A stretch of 64,000 bases of DNA from Halarcobacter ebronensis (GCF_013201825.1 NZ_CP053836.1:1302001-1366000), one strand, 5' to 3'. Shown: positions 9,221-18,873, counted from the first letter of the stretch. The notes: generated by a model from the sequence alone, not told the origin. Numbers and translations are program-made.

Positions 9221-9887
9221 TAAACAGATAGTTGTCACAGCTATTTTACTGATTTTTGTATTAGCACTTTTTCAATTTACCAATTTGGATATAGCATTTC
9301 AAAGCTTTTTTTATGACTTTAAAACAGCAACTTGGATTTGGGATGCAACAGAACCAATATCCAAGTTCATCCTTTATACTGGACTTAAAAAAGCACTTAT
9401 TATTTTTGCTGTTATAGTTCTGTTTATTTTAATACTTTTTTGGAAAAGAGATTTTATAAAAGAGTATAGATTTGGAATGATAGTTATAGTTCTTTCAGCT
9501 ATTATAGTTCCAATGACAGTAATCTCTTTAAAAAATAGTACAAATACTCCTTGTCCAAAAAATATTGAATATTTTGGAGGAAATTACCCTGATATAAAAG
9601 TTTTTGACTCTTATCCCAAAGATTTTGTTCAAGAGGGGAAAATACGATGCTGGCCTGCAGGACATGCAAGTGGAGGTTTTGCTTTGATGTCACTTTTTTT
9701 CCTTTTTAAAAAAAGAGAAAATAGATTTATAGCTCTTGGCGTAGCAGTTTCAATCGGATGGATAATGGGAGTTTATAAGATGATAATTGGAGATCATTTT
9801 TTAAGTCATACAATAATAACAATGCTAATTGCATGGCTTGAGATTTTGATTATTGTCAAATCTCTTTCAAAGGTAAAACAACTCTAA
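9201..9887 (+). CDS. PAP2-family membrane phosphatase (LpxE-like candidate)
   Basis: 228 residues with six predicted membrane helices. The PAP2 signature is present in variant form: LKNSTNTPCP (motif 1), CWPAGHASGGFA (motif 2) and GDHFLSHTIITMLIAW (motif 3, with its catalytic histidine). The start overlaps the end of eptA, so the two are translationally coupled. In Helicobacter and relatives, a lipid A phosphatase (LpxE) precedes EptA action, so removal of a lipid A phosphate is a sensible role. An undecaprenyl-diphosphate or phosphatidyl-glycerophosphate phosphatase cannot be excluded. Confidence 0.75.
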   Translation: MNQELINKQIVVTAILLIFVLALFQFTNLDIAFQSFFYDFKTATWIWDATEPISKFILYTGLKKALIIFAVIVLFILILFWKRDFIKEYRFGMIVIVLSAIIVPMTVISLKNSTNTPCPKNIEYFGGNYPDIKVFDSYPKDFVQEGKIRCWPAGHASGGFALMSLFFLFKKRENRFIALGVAVSIGWIMGVYKMIIGDHFLSHTIITMLIAWLEILIIVKSLSKVKQL

Positions 9888-9920
9888 AAAGCGCTCCTTA
9901 ATAGGAGTTGCTTTTCTTTT
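9887..9920 (+). terminator. Rho-independent terminator after the eptA operon
   Basis: AAAAGCGCTCCT pairs with AGGAGTTGCTTTT (one G-T pair) across a 4-base loop and is followed by a T-rich tract. It starts on the stop codon of the PAP2 gene and separates it from the convergent fur gene. Confidence 0.8.
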
Positions 9921-9984
9921 ACTTTGTTGTAAGTGGTTTAGAAGGTTTTATATTAAAAAGGTTCTATTTTTATAATGATATTAT

Positions 9985-10434
9985 CTATTGACAGTTTTTA
10001 CACAAACCATAAATTGTCATAACATGATCTTTTAAAATAAAGCCATTTTTTTCTGCAATTTTTATTTGATTCAGTTCTATAAAATTGTCTGAAAACTCAA
10101 TGATTTCACTACATTGTGTACAAACCATATGGTCATGGTGTTGTTCAACTTTAAACTCAAATCTTTTAGTTCCATCACCAATATCAAGGGCTTCAACCAC
10201 ATTCATCTCTTCAAAAAAATTAAGACTTCTATATACAGTTGCAATACCTATATCTAAGTCAAATTCATCTTGAACTTTTTTTGTAATCTCTTCTGCACTT
10301 AAATGCTCATTACTAAAATATAGTATTTTAAGTACTGCATCTTTTTGAACAGTGTTTTTAAATCCTTTTTTTGAAATAAGTGATTTAAATTCACTTAAAA
10401 AAGCTTCAAATTTTTTTTCTTCAGCAATTGTCAT
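9985..10434 (-). CDS. fur: Ferric uptake regulator Fur
   Basis: 149 residues. An N-terminal winged helix (about 15-85; LSAEEITKKVQDEF, then GIATVYRSLNFFEEM) precedes the metal-binding and dimerisation domain. Metal ligands are visible in HHDHMVCTQCSEI and in the last residues, GLCKNCQ (two CxxC pairs for structural zinc). Length and motifs fit Fur rather than PerR or Zur, but these paralogues are hard to separate by eye. A 19-base inverted repeat upstream suggests autoregulation. Confidence 0.85.
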   Translation of the reverse strand: MTIAEEKKFEAFLSEFKSLISKKGFKNTVQKDAVLKILYFSNEHLSAEEITKKVQDEFDLDIGIATVYRSLNFFEEMNVVEALDIGDGTKRFEFKVEQHHDHMVCTQCSEIIEFSDNFIELNQIKIAEKNGFILKDHVMTIYGLCKNCQ

Positions 10435-10562
10435 TGTTAAGTTTTCCTGTACTTATTATCTATAATTGAACCATTAAATATAAGAAAAACAGATAACTTA
10501 ATATCAAAAAATTTCTTTATTTTTACTCAGGTTCATAAAATTATACAAGCAAAAACTTAACA

Positions 10563-10581
10563 ATAATTGAATGATAATTAT
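10563..10581. promoter_or_regulatory. Possible Fur box upstream of fur
   Basis: ATAATT and AATTAT flank a 7-base spacer, giving a 19-base site with the spacing and composition of a Fur box. It lies about 130 bases upstream of the fur start, between fur and the TauE/SafE gene. The background is very AT-rich, so chance is a real alternative. Confidence 0.35.
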
Positions 10582-10626
10582 TAAATTTATTTACTATAAA
10601 AAGATAAATAATGCACTATTTCTGGA

Positions 10627-11391
10627 CTAAAAGATCATCTTTAGAATGTTTGCAAAAAGCATTGAAACAAGTACTAAAACTAAAATTTTTTTTATAAAAC
10701 CCTCTCCACCTTTTATTGCATAGTGGCTACCAACATAAGAACCTATTATATTTGCTAAAGCCATTGGAAGTGCAACTGTCCATAAAATTTTTCCTGCAAA
10801 GAAGAAAGCTACAACTGAACCAAAGTTTGTTGCAAAATTAAGAGGTTTAGTTGAAGCTGTTGAAACTAAAAAATCCAAATGCAGAAACTTTTTCATTGAT
10901 ATTGTAAGATAAGTACCTGTTCCAGGTCCCAATAAACCATCATAAAAACCAATAGGAGCTGTAGCTAAAACAATATTTTTATTAGTTAATTCTGTATTCT
11001 CTTCTTTTAAATGTTTACTCTTTTTAAATAGTGCAATCATCCCTATAGCAATTGAGATTAAAATTGCCCATTGGATTATATATTCAGGAATATACATTAC
11101 AAGACTACTTCCTAAATATGAAGCCAAAAGACAAGGAATAATTGCAATTGAAACAACTCTCCAATTTACTTTTTTACTAGAAGAGTATTTTATTGTTGCC
11201 ATTAATGCACCAAACATTCCTGCCATTTTATTTGTTGCTAAAACAAAAATAGGAGGTATTCCACTATAAAGTAGAACAGGAACTTGTATCATTCCACCAC
11301 CACCAGCAATTGAGTCTATATAACCTGCTATAAAGCCAACAAAAATAAAAATTAAAATCCATGATATTGATATATCAGTCACCATTTCCAT
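10627..11391 (-). CDS. TauE/SafE-family membrane permease
   Basis: 254 residues with about eight membrane helices. The family's repeated motif appears as GFIAGYIDSIAGGGGMIQVP near the N-terminus and GFYDGLLGPGTGTYLTI in the second half. Members export sulfite, sulfoacetate or related small organic anions; the substrate is unknown here. It stands as a single gene, with no close partner on the same strand. Confidence 0.85.
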   Translation of the reverse strand: MEMVTDISISWILIFIFVGFIAGYIDSIAGGGGMIQVPVLLYSGIPPIFVLATNKMAGMFGALMATIKYSSSKKVNWRVVSIAIIPCLLASYLGSSLVMYIPEYIIQWAILISIAIGMIALFKKSKHLKEENTELTNKNIVLATAPIGFYDGLLGPGTGTYLTISMKKFLHLDFLVSTASTKPLNFATNFGSVVAFFFAGKILWTVALPMALANIIGSYVGSHYAIKGGEGFIKKILVLVLVSMLFANILKMIF

Positions 11392-11547
11392 ATCTATTCC
11401 TTAAAAAAACGTTATTATATCCAATTAGAAATAAATTACTGCTACTTTTTGTATATAATCTATAGATATAAAAAAAATAAATAGTGCTTATACATATTTA
11501 CTACACATAAGTTTGCTAAAATCTACCAAATTTTAATCGGAGTAGAT

Positions 11548-12189
11548 ATGCAAAATAGAAAATTAGTTATTTTTTCAGTCCTGATTCTTTTAGGATTGTT
11601 CTTTATTGGTGGTTATTTATACAAAAACTCAAAACAAACTTCAGTAACAAAAATTTCAGATGAGCAGGCTTGGCTTCTTCAAAAACCTTACTCTTATGTA
11701 ATTGGAAATAAAAAAGCAAAAGTTCAAATAGTAGAATTCTTTGACCCAGCTTGTGGTGCTTGTGCATATTTTTATGAAAAAGTTGAAGAGTTGATGAAAG
11801 AGAAAGAGGGTAAAATGCAATTAGTTTTAAGATATGCCCCTTTTCATAAAAACTCAAATTATGCAGTTAAAATGTTGGAAGGTGCTAGAGAACAAGGTTT
11901 ATTTATCGAGACTTTAGAGTATATGTTTAAAACTCAATCACAATGGATTGAAAATCATGTGGTAAATCCCCAAAAACTATGGGCACTTCTTCCAAATATA
12001 AAAGGTCTTGATATGGATAAATTAGCCTTTTTTATGAATGAAGATAAAGCAGATGAGATCATAAGACAAGATTTAGAAGATGTCGAAAAATTAAAAATTG
12101 ATAAAACACCATCATATTTTGTAAATGGTGAAGAGCTAAAAGTTTTTGGTTGGGACAATTTAGTAAAACTTATTGATTCACATCTATAA
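11548..12189 (+). CDS. DsbA/DsbG-like periplasmic thioredoxin-fold protein
   Basis: 213 residues. One N-terminal hydrophobic helix (about 7-25) anchors or exports it. The thioredoxin fold carries the redox motif FDPACGACAYF (CGAC) and a cis-proline loop, KIDKTPSYFVNG. The alpha-helical insert between them fits the DsbA/DsbG/ScsC group. It likely forms or isomerises disulfides in the periplasm. It is monocistronic, with a strong terminator after it. Confidence 0.82.
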   Translation: MQNRKLVIFSVLILLGLFFIGGYLYKNSKQTSVTKISDEQAWLLQKPYSYVIGNKKAKVQIVEFFDPACGACAYFYEKVEELMKEKEGKMQLVLRYAPFHKNSNYAVKMLEGAREQGLFIETLEYMFKTQSQWIENHVVNPQKLWALLPNIKGLDMDKLAFFMNEDKADEIIRQDLEDVEKLKIDKTPSYFVNGEELKVFGWDNLVKLIDSHL

Positions 12190-12197
12190 CTTTAAAA

Positions 12198-12234
12198 TTT
12201 CAAAACCTTTTTTAGGTTTTGAAAACTTTTTTTT
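12198..12234 (+). terminator. Rho-independent terminator
   Basis: TTTCAAAACCT and AGGTTTTGAAA form a perfect 11-base-pair stem with a 5-base loop, followed by eight T. It ends the DsbA-like transcript. Confidence 0.88.
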
Positions 12235-12359
12235 AATATTTAAAACCTCCTTTTACTAAAACTTTAATATAGCTATAAACTTTAATATAAAGCCCAATTT
12301 CAGTACATTTTCAATAAAAATAAGATAGTATCAAGTAAATTATAATAGACGGAATTTTA

Positions 12360-13400
12360 ATGATTGTAAATATTACCTTACCAGATAATACTTCATATGA
12401 TATAACAATAGATAGCCTGAAAAAAATGGCGTTTGATAGAAAAGTTGTTGTGGTTACAAACCCAACAATTAGTGGTTTTCATTTAGACTATTTGATAGAT
12501 AAATTAGATGCAAAAGAGTTAAGTGTTGTAACTATTCCTGATGGGGAAAAGTACAAAAATATGAGTACAATTGAGAGTATTTTAGCTCACTGTTTTGAAC
12601 ATAAATTAAATAGAAGTTCTCTTCTTATTGCTTTTGGTGGTGGAGTTATTGGTGATATGACAGGTTTTGCCGCTTCAATTTACCAAAGGGGAATCGATTT
12701 TATTCAAATACCTACAACTTTGTTGTCACAAGTTGATGCAAGTGTTGGGGGTAAAACAGGTATAAATAATAAATATGGAAAAAATTTAGTTGGTGCTTTT
12801 CATCAACCAATTGCAGTCTATATTGATCCTTATTTCCTTTCAACTCTGCCAAAAAGAGAGTTTGGTGCAGGAGTTGCAGAGATAGTAAAAATGGCAGTAA
12901 CTTTTAACAAAGAGTTTTTTAACTGGCTTGAAGAAAATGATTTAAATAGTGAAGAGAATATTAAAATTGCCATTAAAAAATCAGTTGAGACAAAAGCTTG
13001 GGTTGTATCGCAAGATGAAAAAGAGAAAGGTTTAAGAGCAGCTTTAAACTATGGTCATACTTTTGGACATGTTATAGAAAATGAGACAAACTATAATACC
13101 TATTTACATGGTGAAGCCGTTGGAATTGGTATGGTTATGGCAAATGAACTTGCTGTTAAAGTAGGACTTATGAGTGAAGATGAAGCTTTTAGAGTAAAAA
13201 AAGTTTTAGAAAAATATGATATTCCCACAAAATATAAAATCAAAGATGTAGAGGATTTTTATGAGCATTTCTTTTTAGATAAAAAGTCATTGGATAATAG
13301 AATTAAATTTATTGTTCCAAAGGGGATTGGGGATTGTGAAATCACAGATAAGATTTCAAAAGATATAGTAATAGAAGTTTTAAAAGGTTTTTTAAAGTGA
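12360..13400 (+). CDS. aroB: 3-dehydroquinate synthase
   Basis: 346 residues, the usual length. It converts DAHP to 3-dehydroquinate in the shikimate pathway using NAD and a metal. Visible signatures: PDGEKYKNMSTIE, AFGGGVIGDMTGFAASIYQRGI, PTTLLSQVDASVGGKTGIN and the metal-binding ALNYGHTFGHVIE and YLHGEAVGIGM. First gene of a long operon; the next gene overlaps its stop by four bases. A start at 12360 follows an AGACGGAAT stretch that is a modest ribosome site. Confidence 0.95.
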   Translation: MIVNITLPDNTSYDITIDSLKKMAFDRKVVVVTNPTISGFHLDYLIDKLDAKELSVVTIPDGEKYKNMSTIESILAHCFEHKLNRSSLLIAFGGGVIGDMTGFAASIYQRGIDFIQIPTTLLSQVDASVGGKTGINNKYGKNLVGAFHQPIAVYIDPYFLSTLPKREFGAGVAEIVKMAVTFNKEFFNWLEENDLNSEENIKIAIKKSVETKAWVVSQDEKEKGLRAALNYGHTFGHVIENETNYNTYLHGEAVGIGMVMANELAVKVGLMSEDEAFRVKKVLEKYDIPTKYKIKDVEDFYEHFFLDKKSLDNRIKFIVPKGIGDCEITDKISKDIVIEVLKGFLK

Positions 13401-15094
13401 AAAATATTTTAGTTGTGCTTTTTATAGCAATATTTTGTTTTGGTTCTTTAAATGCCCAAGAAAAGAACTCAAATATTGTTTCAAATAAACTTCAAGATTT
13501 GGTTCAAATTGAAAAAGAGAAAAAAGCTGAACAGCAAGCAAAACTTGAAGAGGAAGAGAAGAAGAAAATTGAAGATGAAAAAAGAGCTTTATTAGAAGCA
13601 CAAATTACAGAACTAAAAAGTAAAATCTCCTCTATAGATGAAAAAGTCAAAGATAGTATTCTTTTAAAAAGATATAGCAACTATAATGCTTATATAAAAA
13701 TAACTGAAGAGTTAGCGGAGTTAAAAGAGAGTTTAAAAAATACAAAAAATAAAAATGAAGAGCAACTTCACAATTTAACAAATAAAATAAGAATCAAAGA
13801 GAATGAGCTTGAACTTATTTCAGAATACAAAGGTTCCCCAATTGGTTCCCTTATAAATCCCCCTGAGATAGAGAATTATGAGTCTATTAAAAATCCATTT
13901 GGAATTATAAATGCTTTTTCATATATAAAAAAACTAGAAACAAATAAAAAAGAGTTTGTTTCTGTTGAAAAAAGAATTAGAGAATTAACAAATCTTTTGG
14001 AAGAGAAACTTTATGCATATTTGGAGTTATATAATCTTGATCCAAAAACTGAATATAAAGATGAGATAAATTTTTTAGATAAAGAGAAAAAAGATTTCAC
14101 AATGGTTTTGGAGATTGTTTCAACAACAGAAGAGGTTTATACAAGAAAGATTGAACAAGTGATTTTAGAAACAAAATCTCAAATCTCTATTCAAGTTGAA
14201 AAGATTTTTAATATAGCTTTGATAATCGTAGTATTTTTTATTTTAACTTTTTTAATAAAACTTGGTCTTAAAAAGTATTATTCACAAAATGAAAACTACT
14301 ATATGACAAATAAAGTTATCAACTTTACTTTGGTTTTTTTTGTTTTAATTGTTGTACTTTTTTCATACATTGATAATGTTTCATATCTAGTTACAATCTT
14401 AGGATTCGCATCAGCTGGGATTGCTATTGCTTTAAAAGATTGGTTTATGTCTATTTTTGGATGGCTTGTAATAGTAACTTCTGGATCAATTCATGTGGGA
14501 GATAGAATAAAAGTTACAAGGGATGGTCAACAAGTTGTGGGAGATGTTTTGGATATCTCTTTATTTAAAATTACAATTAGAGAAGATATTACATTAACTT
14601 CTTATATGGTAAATAGAAGAACAGGAAGAATCTTTTTTATTCCAAACAACTATATTTTTTCAGAAATGATTGCAAACTATACACACTCTGGACTTAGAAC
14701 TGTTTGGGATGGTATTGATATTACAATTACCTTTGATTCAAACTATAAAAAAGCACAACATATAGCAAAAGAGATATTAAAACACTACTCAAAAGGTTAT
14801 ACTGATATTACAAGAAAACAGCTCTCTAAAATGAGAAATAAGTATCAGTTAAGAGCTACTGGAGTTGAGCCAAGAGTATATACTTTTGTTGAACCTTATG
14901 GGATTGTAATTTCATCTTGGTATCTTACAAATTCATATGCAGCTTTAGTTTTAAGAAGTACAATGTCTCCTGAGATTTTAGAAGCCTTTATGAAAGAGGA
15001 TGATATAACAATTGCATACCCAACACAAACTATCAATGTTGGAGACGGGGCGCAAAACTTTAGAACTCCTCCAGCAGATCTACCAGAGGTATAA
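13397..15094 (+). CDS. MscS-family mechanosensitive channel with coiled-coil N-terminus
   Basis: 565 residues. A signal peptide (about 1-20) is followed by a periplasmic coiled coil (about 30-260) rich in E, K and L. Three or four membrane helices come next (about 270-390), with the pore helix GFASAGIAIALKDWFMS, and then the MscS beta domain (VGDRIKVTRDGQQVVGDV) and an alpha/beta C-terminus. It is an osmotic safety valve or ion channel in the inner membrane. It overlaps aroB by four bases, and mtaB follows after six bases. Confidence 0.88.
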   Translation: MKNILVVLFIAIFCFGSLNAQEKNSNIVSNKLQDLVQIEKEKKAEQQAKLEEEEKKKIEDEKRALLEAQITELKSKISSIDEKVKDSILLKRYSNYNAYIKITEELAELKESLKNTKNKNEEQLHNLTNKIRIKENELELISEYKGSPIGSLINPPEIENYESIKNPFGIINAFSYIKKLETNKKEFVSVEKRIRELTNLLEEKLYAYLELYNLDPKTEYKDEINFLDKEKKDFTMVLEIVSTTEEVYTRKIEQVILETKSQISIQVEKIFNIALIIVVFFILTFLIKLGLKKYYSQNENYYMTNKVINFTLVFFVLIVVLFSYIDNVSYLVTILGFASAGIAIALKDWFMSIFGWLVIVTSGSIHVGDRIKVTRDGQQVVGDVLDISLFKITIREDITLTSYMVNRRTGRIFFIPNNYIFSEMIANYTHSGLRTVWDGIDITITFDSNYKKAQHIAKEILKHYSKGYTDITRKQLSKMRNKYQLRATGVEPRVYTFVEPYGIVISSWYLTNSYAALVLRSTMSPEILEAFMKEDDITIAYPTQTINVGDGAQNFRTPPADLPEV

Positions 15095-15100
15095 GAGTTT

Positions 15101-16369
15101 ATGCAATTTTCAACAACTAAACAAAAAGTTTTTTTTAAAACCTTTGGATGTAGAACAAATCTTTTTGATACTCAAGTTATGATGAGCAATCTAAAAGATT
15201 TTGAGGTTACCCAAAATGAAAAAGAGGCAGATATTGTAGTTATCAACTCTTGTACTGTTACAAATAGTGCAGATAGTACAGCAAGGGGTTATATAAACTC
15301 ACTAAATAGATTTGAAAAACCTCCAAGGGTTATCTTTACAGGGTGTGGAGTTTGGACAAAAGGGGAGAACCTTTTTAAAGAGAATAAAATAGATTCACTA
15401 TTTGGGCATAGCCAAAAAGAGCATATAAATGAGCTTCTTCAACAAAATGAGAGATTTTTTGATGCAGGTGATTTAACCCATATTGATGAAACTATAGTTG
15501 AAGAGTTTGTAGGTAAAAGTAGGGCATTTATTAAAATACAAGAGGGGTGTGATTTTAGATGTTCATACTGTATTATCCCTTATGTAAGAGGTGATGCAAG
15601 AAGTTATAAAGAGAGTAATATCTTAGAACAAATTGAAACTTTAGCTAGTAATGGTTTTGGAGAGTTTATTCTAACTGGAACAAATGTTGGAAGTTATGGT
15701 AAAAAACAACATACCTCTTTAGCAAAATTGCTTAAAAAAATATCTCAAATAAAAGGTGTTAGAAGAGTTAGATTAGGTTCCATTGAACCAATCCAAATTG
15801 ATGATGAGTTTAAAGAGATAATAGATGAACCTTTTATGGCAAAACATCTTCACATTGCTTTACAACACACTTCTAAAAAGATGTTAGAGATTATGAATAG
15901 AAGAAACAAGGTTTTATCTGATTTAGAACTATTTGAGTTTTTAAAAGAGAAAGGTTATGCCCTTGGAACTGATTTTATAGTTGGACATCCAGGTGAAACA
16001 GATGAGCTTTGGAGAGAAGCAATGGAAAATCTACAAAGATTTCCTTTGACACATATTCATGCTTTTACCTATTCAAAAAGGGATGGAACACCAAGTGCAA
16101 CCATGAAAGATATTGTAAAAGGTGATGTGGCAAAACTTAGATACAATGAACTCGTTGGAATAATAGATGAAAAAAATTATAACTTTAGAAAAAACAATAA
16201 AGAGAGTTTGAATATATTAATTGAGTCATATAAAGATGGTGTTTATGTTGGGCTTGATCAACACTTTAATCATATTGAAGTTAAAAGTAGTGCTGATTTA
16301 GTTGGGGATTGGATAACTATAGAGAAGTATGAAGCAAAGAGAGATAAAAATGTCGCAGAATTCAAATAA
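15101..16369 (+). CDS. mtaB: tRNA t6A37 methylthiotransferase
   Basis: 422 residues, a radical-SAM methylthiotransferase. The N-terminal UPF0004 domain has three cluster cysteines (FGCRTN, NSCTVT, TGCGVW). The radical SAM motif is EGCDFRCSYCIIPYVRG. FIVGHPGETDE lies later, and the C-terminus holds a short TRAM-like domain. The FGCRTN form (rather than YGCQMN) points to MtaB, which makes ms2t6A, over MiaB. It sits in the aroB operon. Confidence 0.9.
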   Translation: MQFSTTKQKVFFKTFGCRTNLFDTQVMMSNLKDFEVTQNEKEADIVVINSCTVTNSADSTARGYINSLNRFEKPPRVIFTGCGVWTKGENLFKENKIDSLFGHSQKEHINELLQQNERFFDAGDLTHIDETIVEEFVGKSRAFIKIQEGCDFRCSYCIIPYVRGDARSYKESNILEQIETLASNGFGEFILTGTNVGSYGKKQHTSLAKLLKKISQIKGVRRVRLGSIEPIQIDDEFKEIIDEPFMAKHLHIALQHTSKKMLEIMNRRNKVLSDLELFEFLKEKGYALGTDFIVGHPGETDELWREAMENLQRFPLTHIHAFTYSKRDGTPSATMKDIVKGDVAKLRYNELVGIIDEKNYNFRKNNKESLNILIESYKDGVYVGLDQHFNHIEVKSSADLVGDWITIEKYEAKRDKNVAEFK

Positions 16370-17807
16370 TAAACTAGATAAAAATATGAAGTTAATGGCT
16401 CTATCAGCTATTATTTTATTGGTGCTTTTTTTATATACTTTATATAAAAGTAGTGAACATATAAAAACAAACTCTTATTATTTTGGAATTGTTTTTCTTC
16501 TTTTCTTGCTTGCTTTTGCTATCTTTGCAAAAATAAAACAAAAAAAACTTCAAACATTTATCAAAAAAAATAGTAATGATAAAAGTTTCTCTCAAGAATT
16601 AGATCAAGCGCAAGAATCAAAAGAGCAGATTAGCTCAAATATTAGTGCTGTTAACTCTACAACAACATTTAAAGATGTTGCTGGAATTAGCGAAGTAAAA
16701 GCTGAACTTGAAGAGATTGTTGATTTTTTAAATAAACCAAAAAAATATTTTGAGTTTGGAGTTAAACTTCCAAAAGGTGTACTTTTAGTTGGACCTCCTG
16801 GTGTTGGTAAAACCCTTATTGCAAGAGCCGTTGCAGGGGAAGCAGAGGTTCCGTTTTTTTATCAAAGTGGTGCAAGTTTTGTTCAAATTTATGTTGGGAT
16901 GGGTGCAAAAAAAGTACGAGAACTTTTTATGAAAGCAAAACAGAGTGCTCCTGCTATTGTATTTATTGATGAAATTGATGCAATTGGTAAAAAAAGAGGT
17001 GGAAAAACAAATGATGAGAGAGAATCAACTTTAAATGAACTTTTAACACAAATGGATGGGTTTGAAGGTGATTCTGGAGTTATTGTAATAGCTGCAACAA
17101 ATAAAATCGAGGTTTTAGATGAGGCTTTACTTAGAGCTGGAAGATTTGATAGAAGGGTGTTTTTAAATCTACCAAATATAGAGGATAGAAAAAAGATTTT
17201 AGAACTTTATCTAAAAGGAAAACATTTTGAATTTGATTTGGATAAGTTAGCATCTTTAACTTCTGGATTCTCTTCTGCTGCCCTTGCAACATTGGTAAAT
17301 GAAGCTCTTTTAAATATGATAAAAAGGGATGCAAAAGTTCTTAATCAATCAGATATAGAAGTTGCAAAAAATAAATTGGAATTTGGAAAAAAAGAGACAC
17401 TTCTTTTAGATGAAGAGCAAAAAGAGATTTTGGCTATTTATCAAGCAAGTAAAGCTTTTATAACAAAAAGTAAAGTTGCTTTATTGGATCAAAAAGTTTC
17501 AACTTTAGATTTAGTCTATCCTTCATATAATCAACTTTTAGAGAATATAAAAAGATATCTAGCTGGTTCAATAGGAGTAGAAGTAATAAAAAAACAAAAA
17601 TATGCAATTAACTCTTATGATATAGAACAAGCCTACTCTTTAGCTAATAAGATTGTTGATGAATACAAAATGGCAAAAGATATTGAAGTTTTAATTGAAG
17701 AGGTAAGAAACAATCTACGAACAGAGTTATCTCAAAATGTTACAACAATAGATAGATTAAAAGAACTTATGTTAAAAAATGAAGTGATTGATACAAATGA
17801 GCTTTAG
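16350..17807 (+). CDS. FtsH-like membrane AAA ATPase lacking the protease site
   Basis: About 485 residues. Two N-terminal membrane helices (about 15-65) precede an AAA domain with Walker A GPPGVGKT, Walker B VFIDEIDAIGKKRGG, and sensor/second-region motifs ATNKIEVLDEALLRAGRFDRR. The following helical domain resembles FtsH, but where FtsH has the zinc HEAGH motif this protein reads IYQASKAFITKS. It is therefore a proteolytically dead FtsH homologue, perhaps an unfoldase or chaperone. An in-frame ATG at 16329 exists; 16350 is preferred because AGAGAG precedes it. It overlaps mtaB by 20 bases. Confidence 0.82.
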   Translation: MSQNSNNKLDKNMKLMALSAIILLVLFLYTLYKSSEHIKTNSYYFGIVFLLFLLAFAIFAKIKQKKLQTFIKKNSNDKSFSQELDQAQESKEQISSNISAVNSTTTFKDVAGISEVKAELEEIVDFLNKPKKYFEFGVKLPKGVLLVGPPGVGKTLIARAVAGEAEVPFFYQSGASFVQIYVGMGAKKVRELFMKAKQSAPAIVFIDEIDAIGKKRGGKTNDERESTLNELLTQMDGFEGDSGVIVIAATNKIEVLDEALLRAGRFDRRVFLNLPNIEDRKKILELYLKGKHFEFDLDKLASLTSGFSSAALATLVNEALLNMIKRDAKVLNQSDIEVAKNKLEFGKKETLLLDEEQKEILAIYQASKAFITKSKVALLDQKVSTLDLVYPSYNQLLENIKRYLAGSIGVEVIKKQKYAINSYDIEQAYSLANKIVDEYKMAKDIEVLIEEVRNNLRTELSQNVTTIDRLKELMLKNEVIDTNEL

Positions 17808-18309
17808 ATATTTTTCAGGCTTTTGTTTAGAAAACGAAAGTGAACTTTTTAGTGAATATCTAATTAGAAATGATTTTACAATTACAGGGTTCTCTTATGG
17901 AGCAATAAAAGCATTTGAATATGCTTTAAAGAGTACAAAAAGAGTAGATACTTTACAACTCTTTTCTCCAGCTTTTTTCCATAATTTTGATAAAAAAGAG
18001 AAGAGGTTGCAACTAATGTTTTTTAAAAAAAATAGTAGTGATTATATGGAAACTTTTTTAAAAAATATTGCCTATCCTTCTAATATGAAGATGTATAACT
18101 ATCTAAAAGCAGGAACTTATGAAGAGCTTGATGAACTTTTAAATTATACATGGGATAAAGAGAAATTAGAAATGCTTCTACAAAGAGGCATTAAAATAGA
18201 AGTTTATCTTGGAGCAAAAGATAAAATTATTGATGCAAATAGTGCAAAAGAGTTCTTTAAAGAGTTTGCAACTGTATATTATATAAAAGATAAAGGACAT
18301 ATTTTATGA
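17797..18309 (+). CDS. bioV: Pimeloyl-ACP methyl ester esterase, BioV type
   Basis: About 170 residues, a small alpha/beta hydrolase. It opens MSFRYFSGFCL, like Helicobacter BioV. The nucleophile elbow is GFSYGA (S33), an acidic residue is in LGAKDKIID and the catalytic histidine is in KGHIL at the very end. BioV releases methanol from pimeloyl-ACP methyl ester in biotin synthesis. A TTG at 17788 is possible, but the ATG at 17797 is more likely. It overlaps the upstream ATPase gene by 11 bases and mogA by 4, so it is translationally coupled. Confidence 0.78.
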   Translation: MSFRYFSGFCLENESELFSEYLIRNDFTITGFSYGAIKAFEYALKSTKRVDTLQLFSPAFFHNFDKKEKRLQLMFFKKNSSDYMETFLKNIAYPSNMKMYNYLKAGTYEELDELLNYTWDKEKLEMLLQRGIKIEVYLGAKDKIIDANSAKEFFKEFATVYYIKDKGHIL

Positions 18310-18845
18310 ATAAAAAAATAGCAAAAATTGGAATAATAACCGCTTCAGATAGAGCTAGTAAAGGGATCTATGAAGATATCTCAGGGAAAGCTATTGAAGA
18401 TACTATGAATGAATATTTAACTTCTCCTTGGGAGAGTGTTTATAGATGTATTGAAGATGATCAAAAAACTATTGAAGAGACCCTCAAAGATTTAGTTGAT
18501 AATGAAGAGTGTTGTTTAGTTGTAACAACAGGTGGTACAGGACCAGCTAAAAGAGATGTAACACCAGAAGCAACAGAAGCTGTTTGTGATAGAATGATGC
18601 CAGGATTTGGTGAACTTATGAGAGCCGAATCATTAAAATTTGTACCAACTGCAATTTTATCTAGACAAACAGCAGGTCTTAGAGGAAGTTCTCTAATAGT
18701 AAATCTTCCAGGAAAACCAAAATCGATAAGGGAGTGTCTAGATGCTGTTTTCCCAGCTATTCCATATTGTATAGATCTGATGAAAGGTCCATATTTAGAG
18801 TGTAATGAAGAGGTTATTAAACCTTTTAGACCAAAACAAAAATAA
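18306..18845 (+). CDS. mogA: Molybdopterin adenylyltransferase
   Basis: 179 residues. It activates molybdopterin as the adenylylated form before metal insertion. The MogA/MoeA fold signature TTGGTGPAKRDVTPEAT and the substrate loop GSSLIVNLPGKPKSI are intact. It starts inside the bioV stop and ends the aroB operon. Its product is needed by the molybdenum or tungsten enzymes of this window, the formate dehydrogenases, although the genes are not adjacent. Confidence 0.92.
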   Translation: MNKKIAKIGIITASDRASKGIYEDISGKAIEDTMNEYLTSPWESVYRCIEDDQKTIEETLKDLVDNEECCLVVTTGGTGPAKRDVTPEATEAVCDRMMPGFGELMRAESLKFVPTAILSRQTAGLRGSSLIVNLPGKPKSIRECLDAVFPAIPYCIDLMKGPYLECNEEVIKPFRPKQK

Positions 18846-18849
18846 AAAT

Positions 18850-18873
18850 ACTTAAGAGAATTATCTCTTAAGT
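18850..18873. terminator. Bidirectional terminator between mogA and the MCP gene
   Basis: ACTTAAGAG and CTCTTAAGT form a 9-base-pair stem with a 6-base loop, and there are A-rich and T-rich flanks on either side. It overlaps the stop codon of the convergent chemotaxis gene. Confidence 0.7.
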
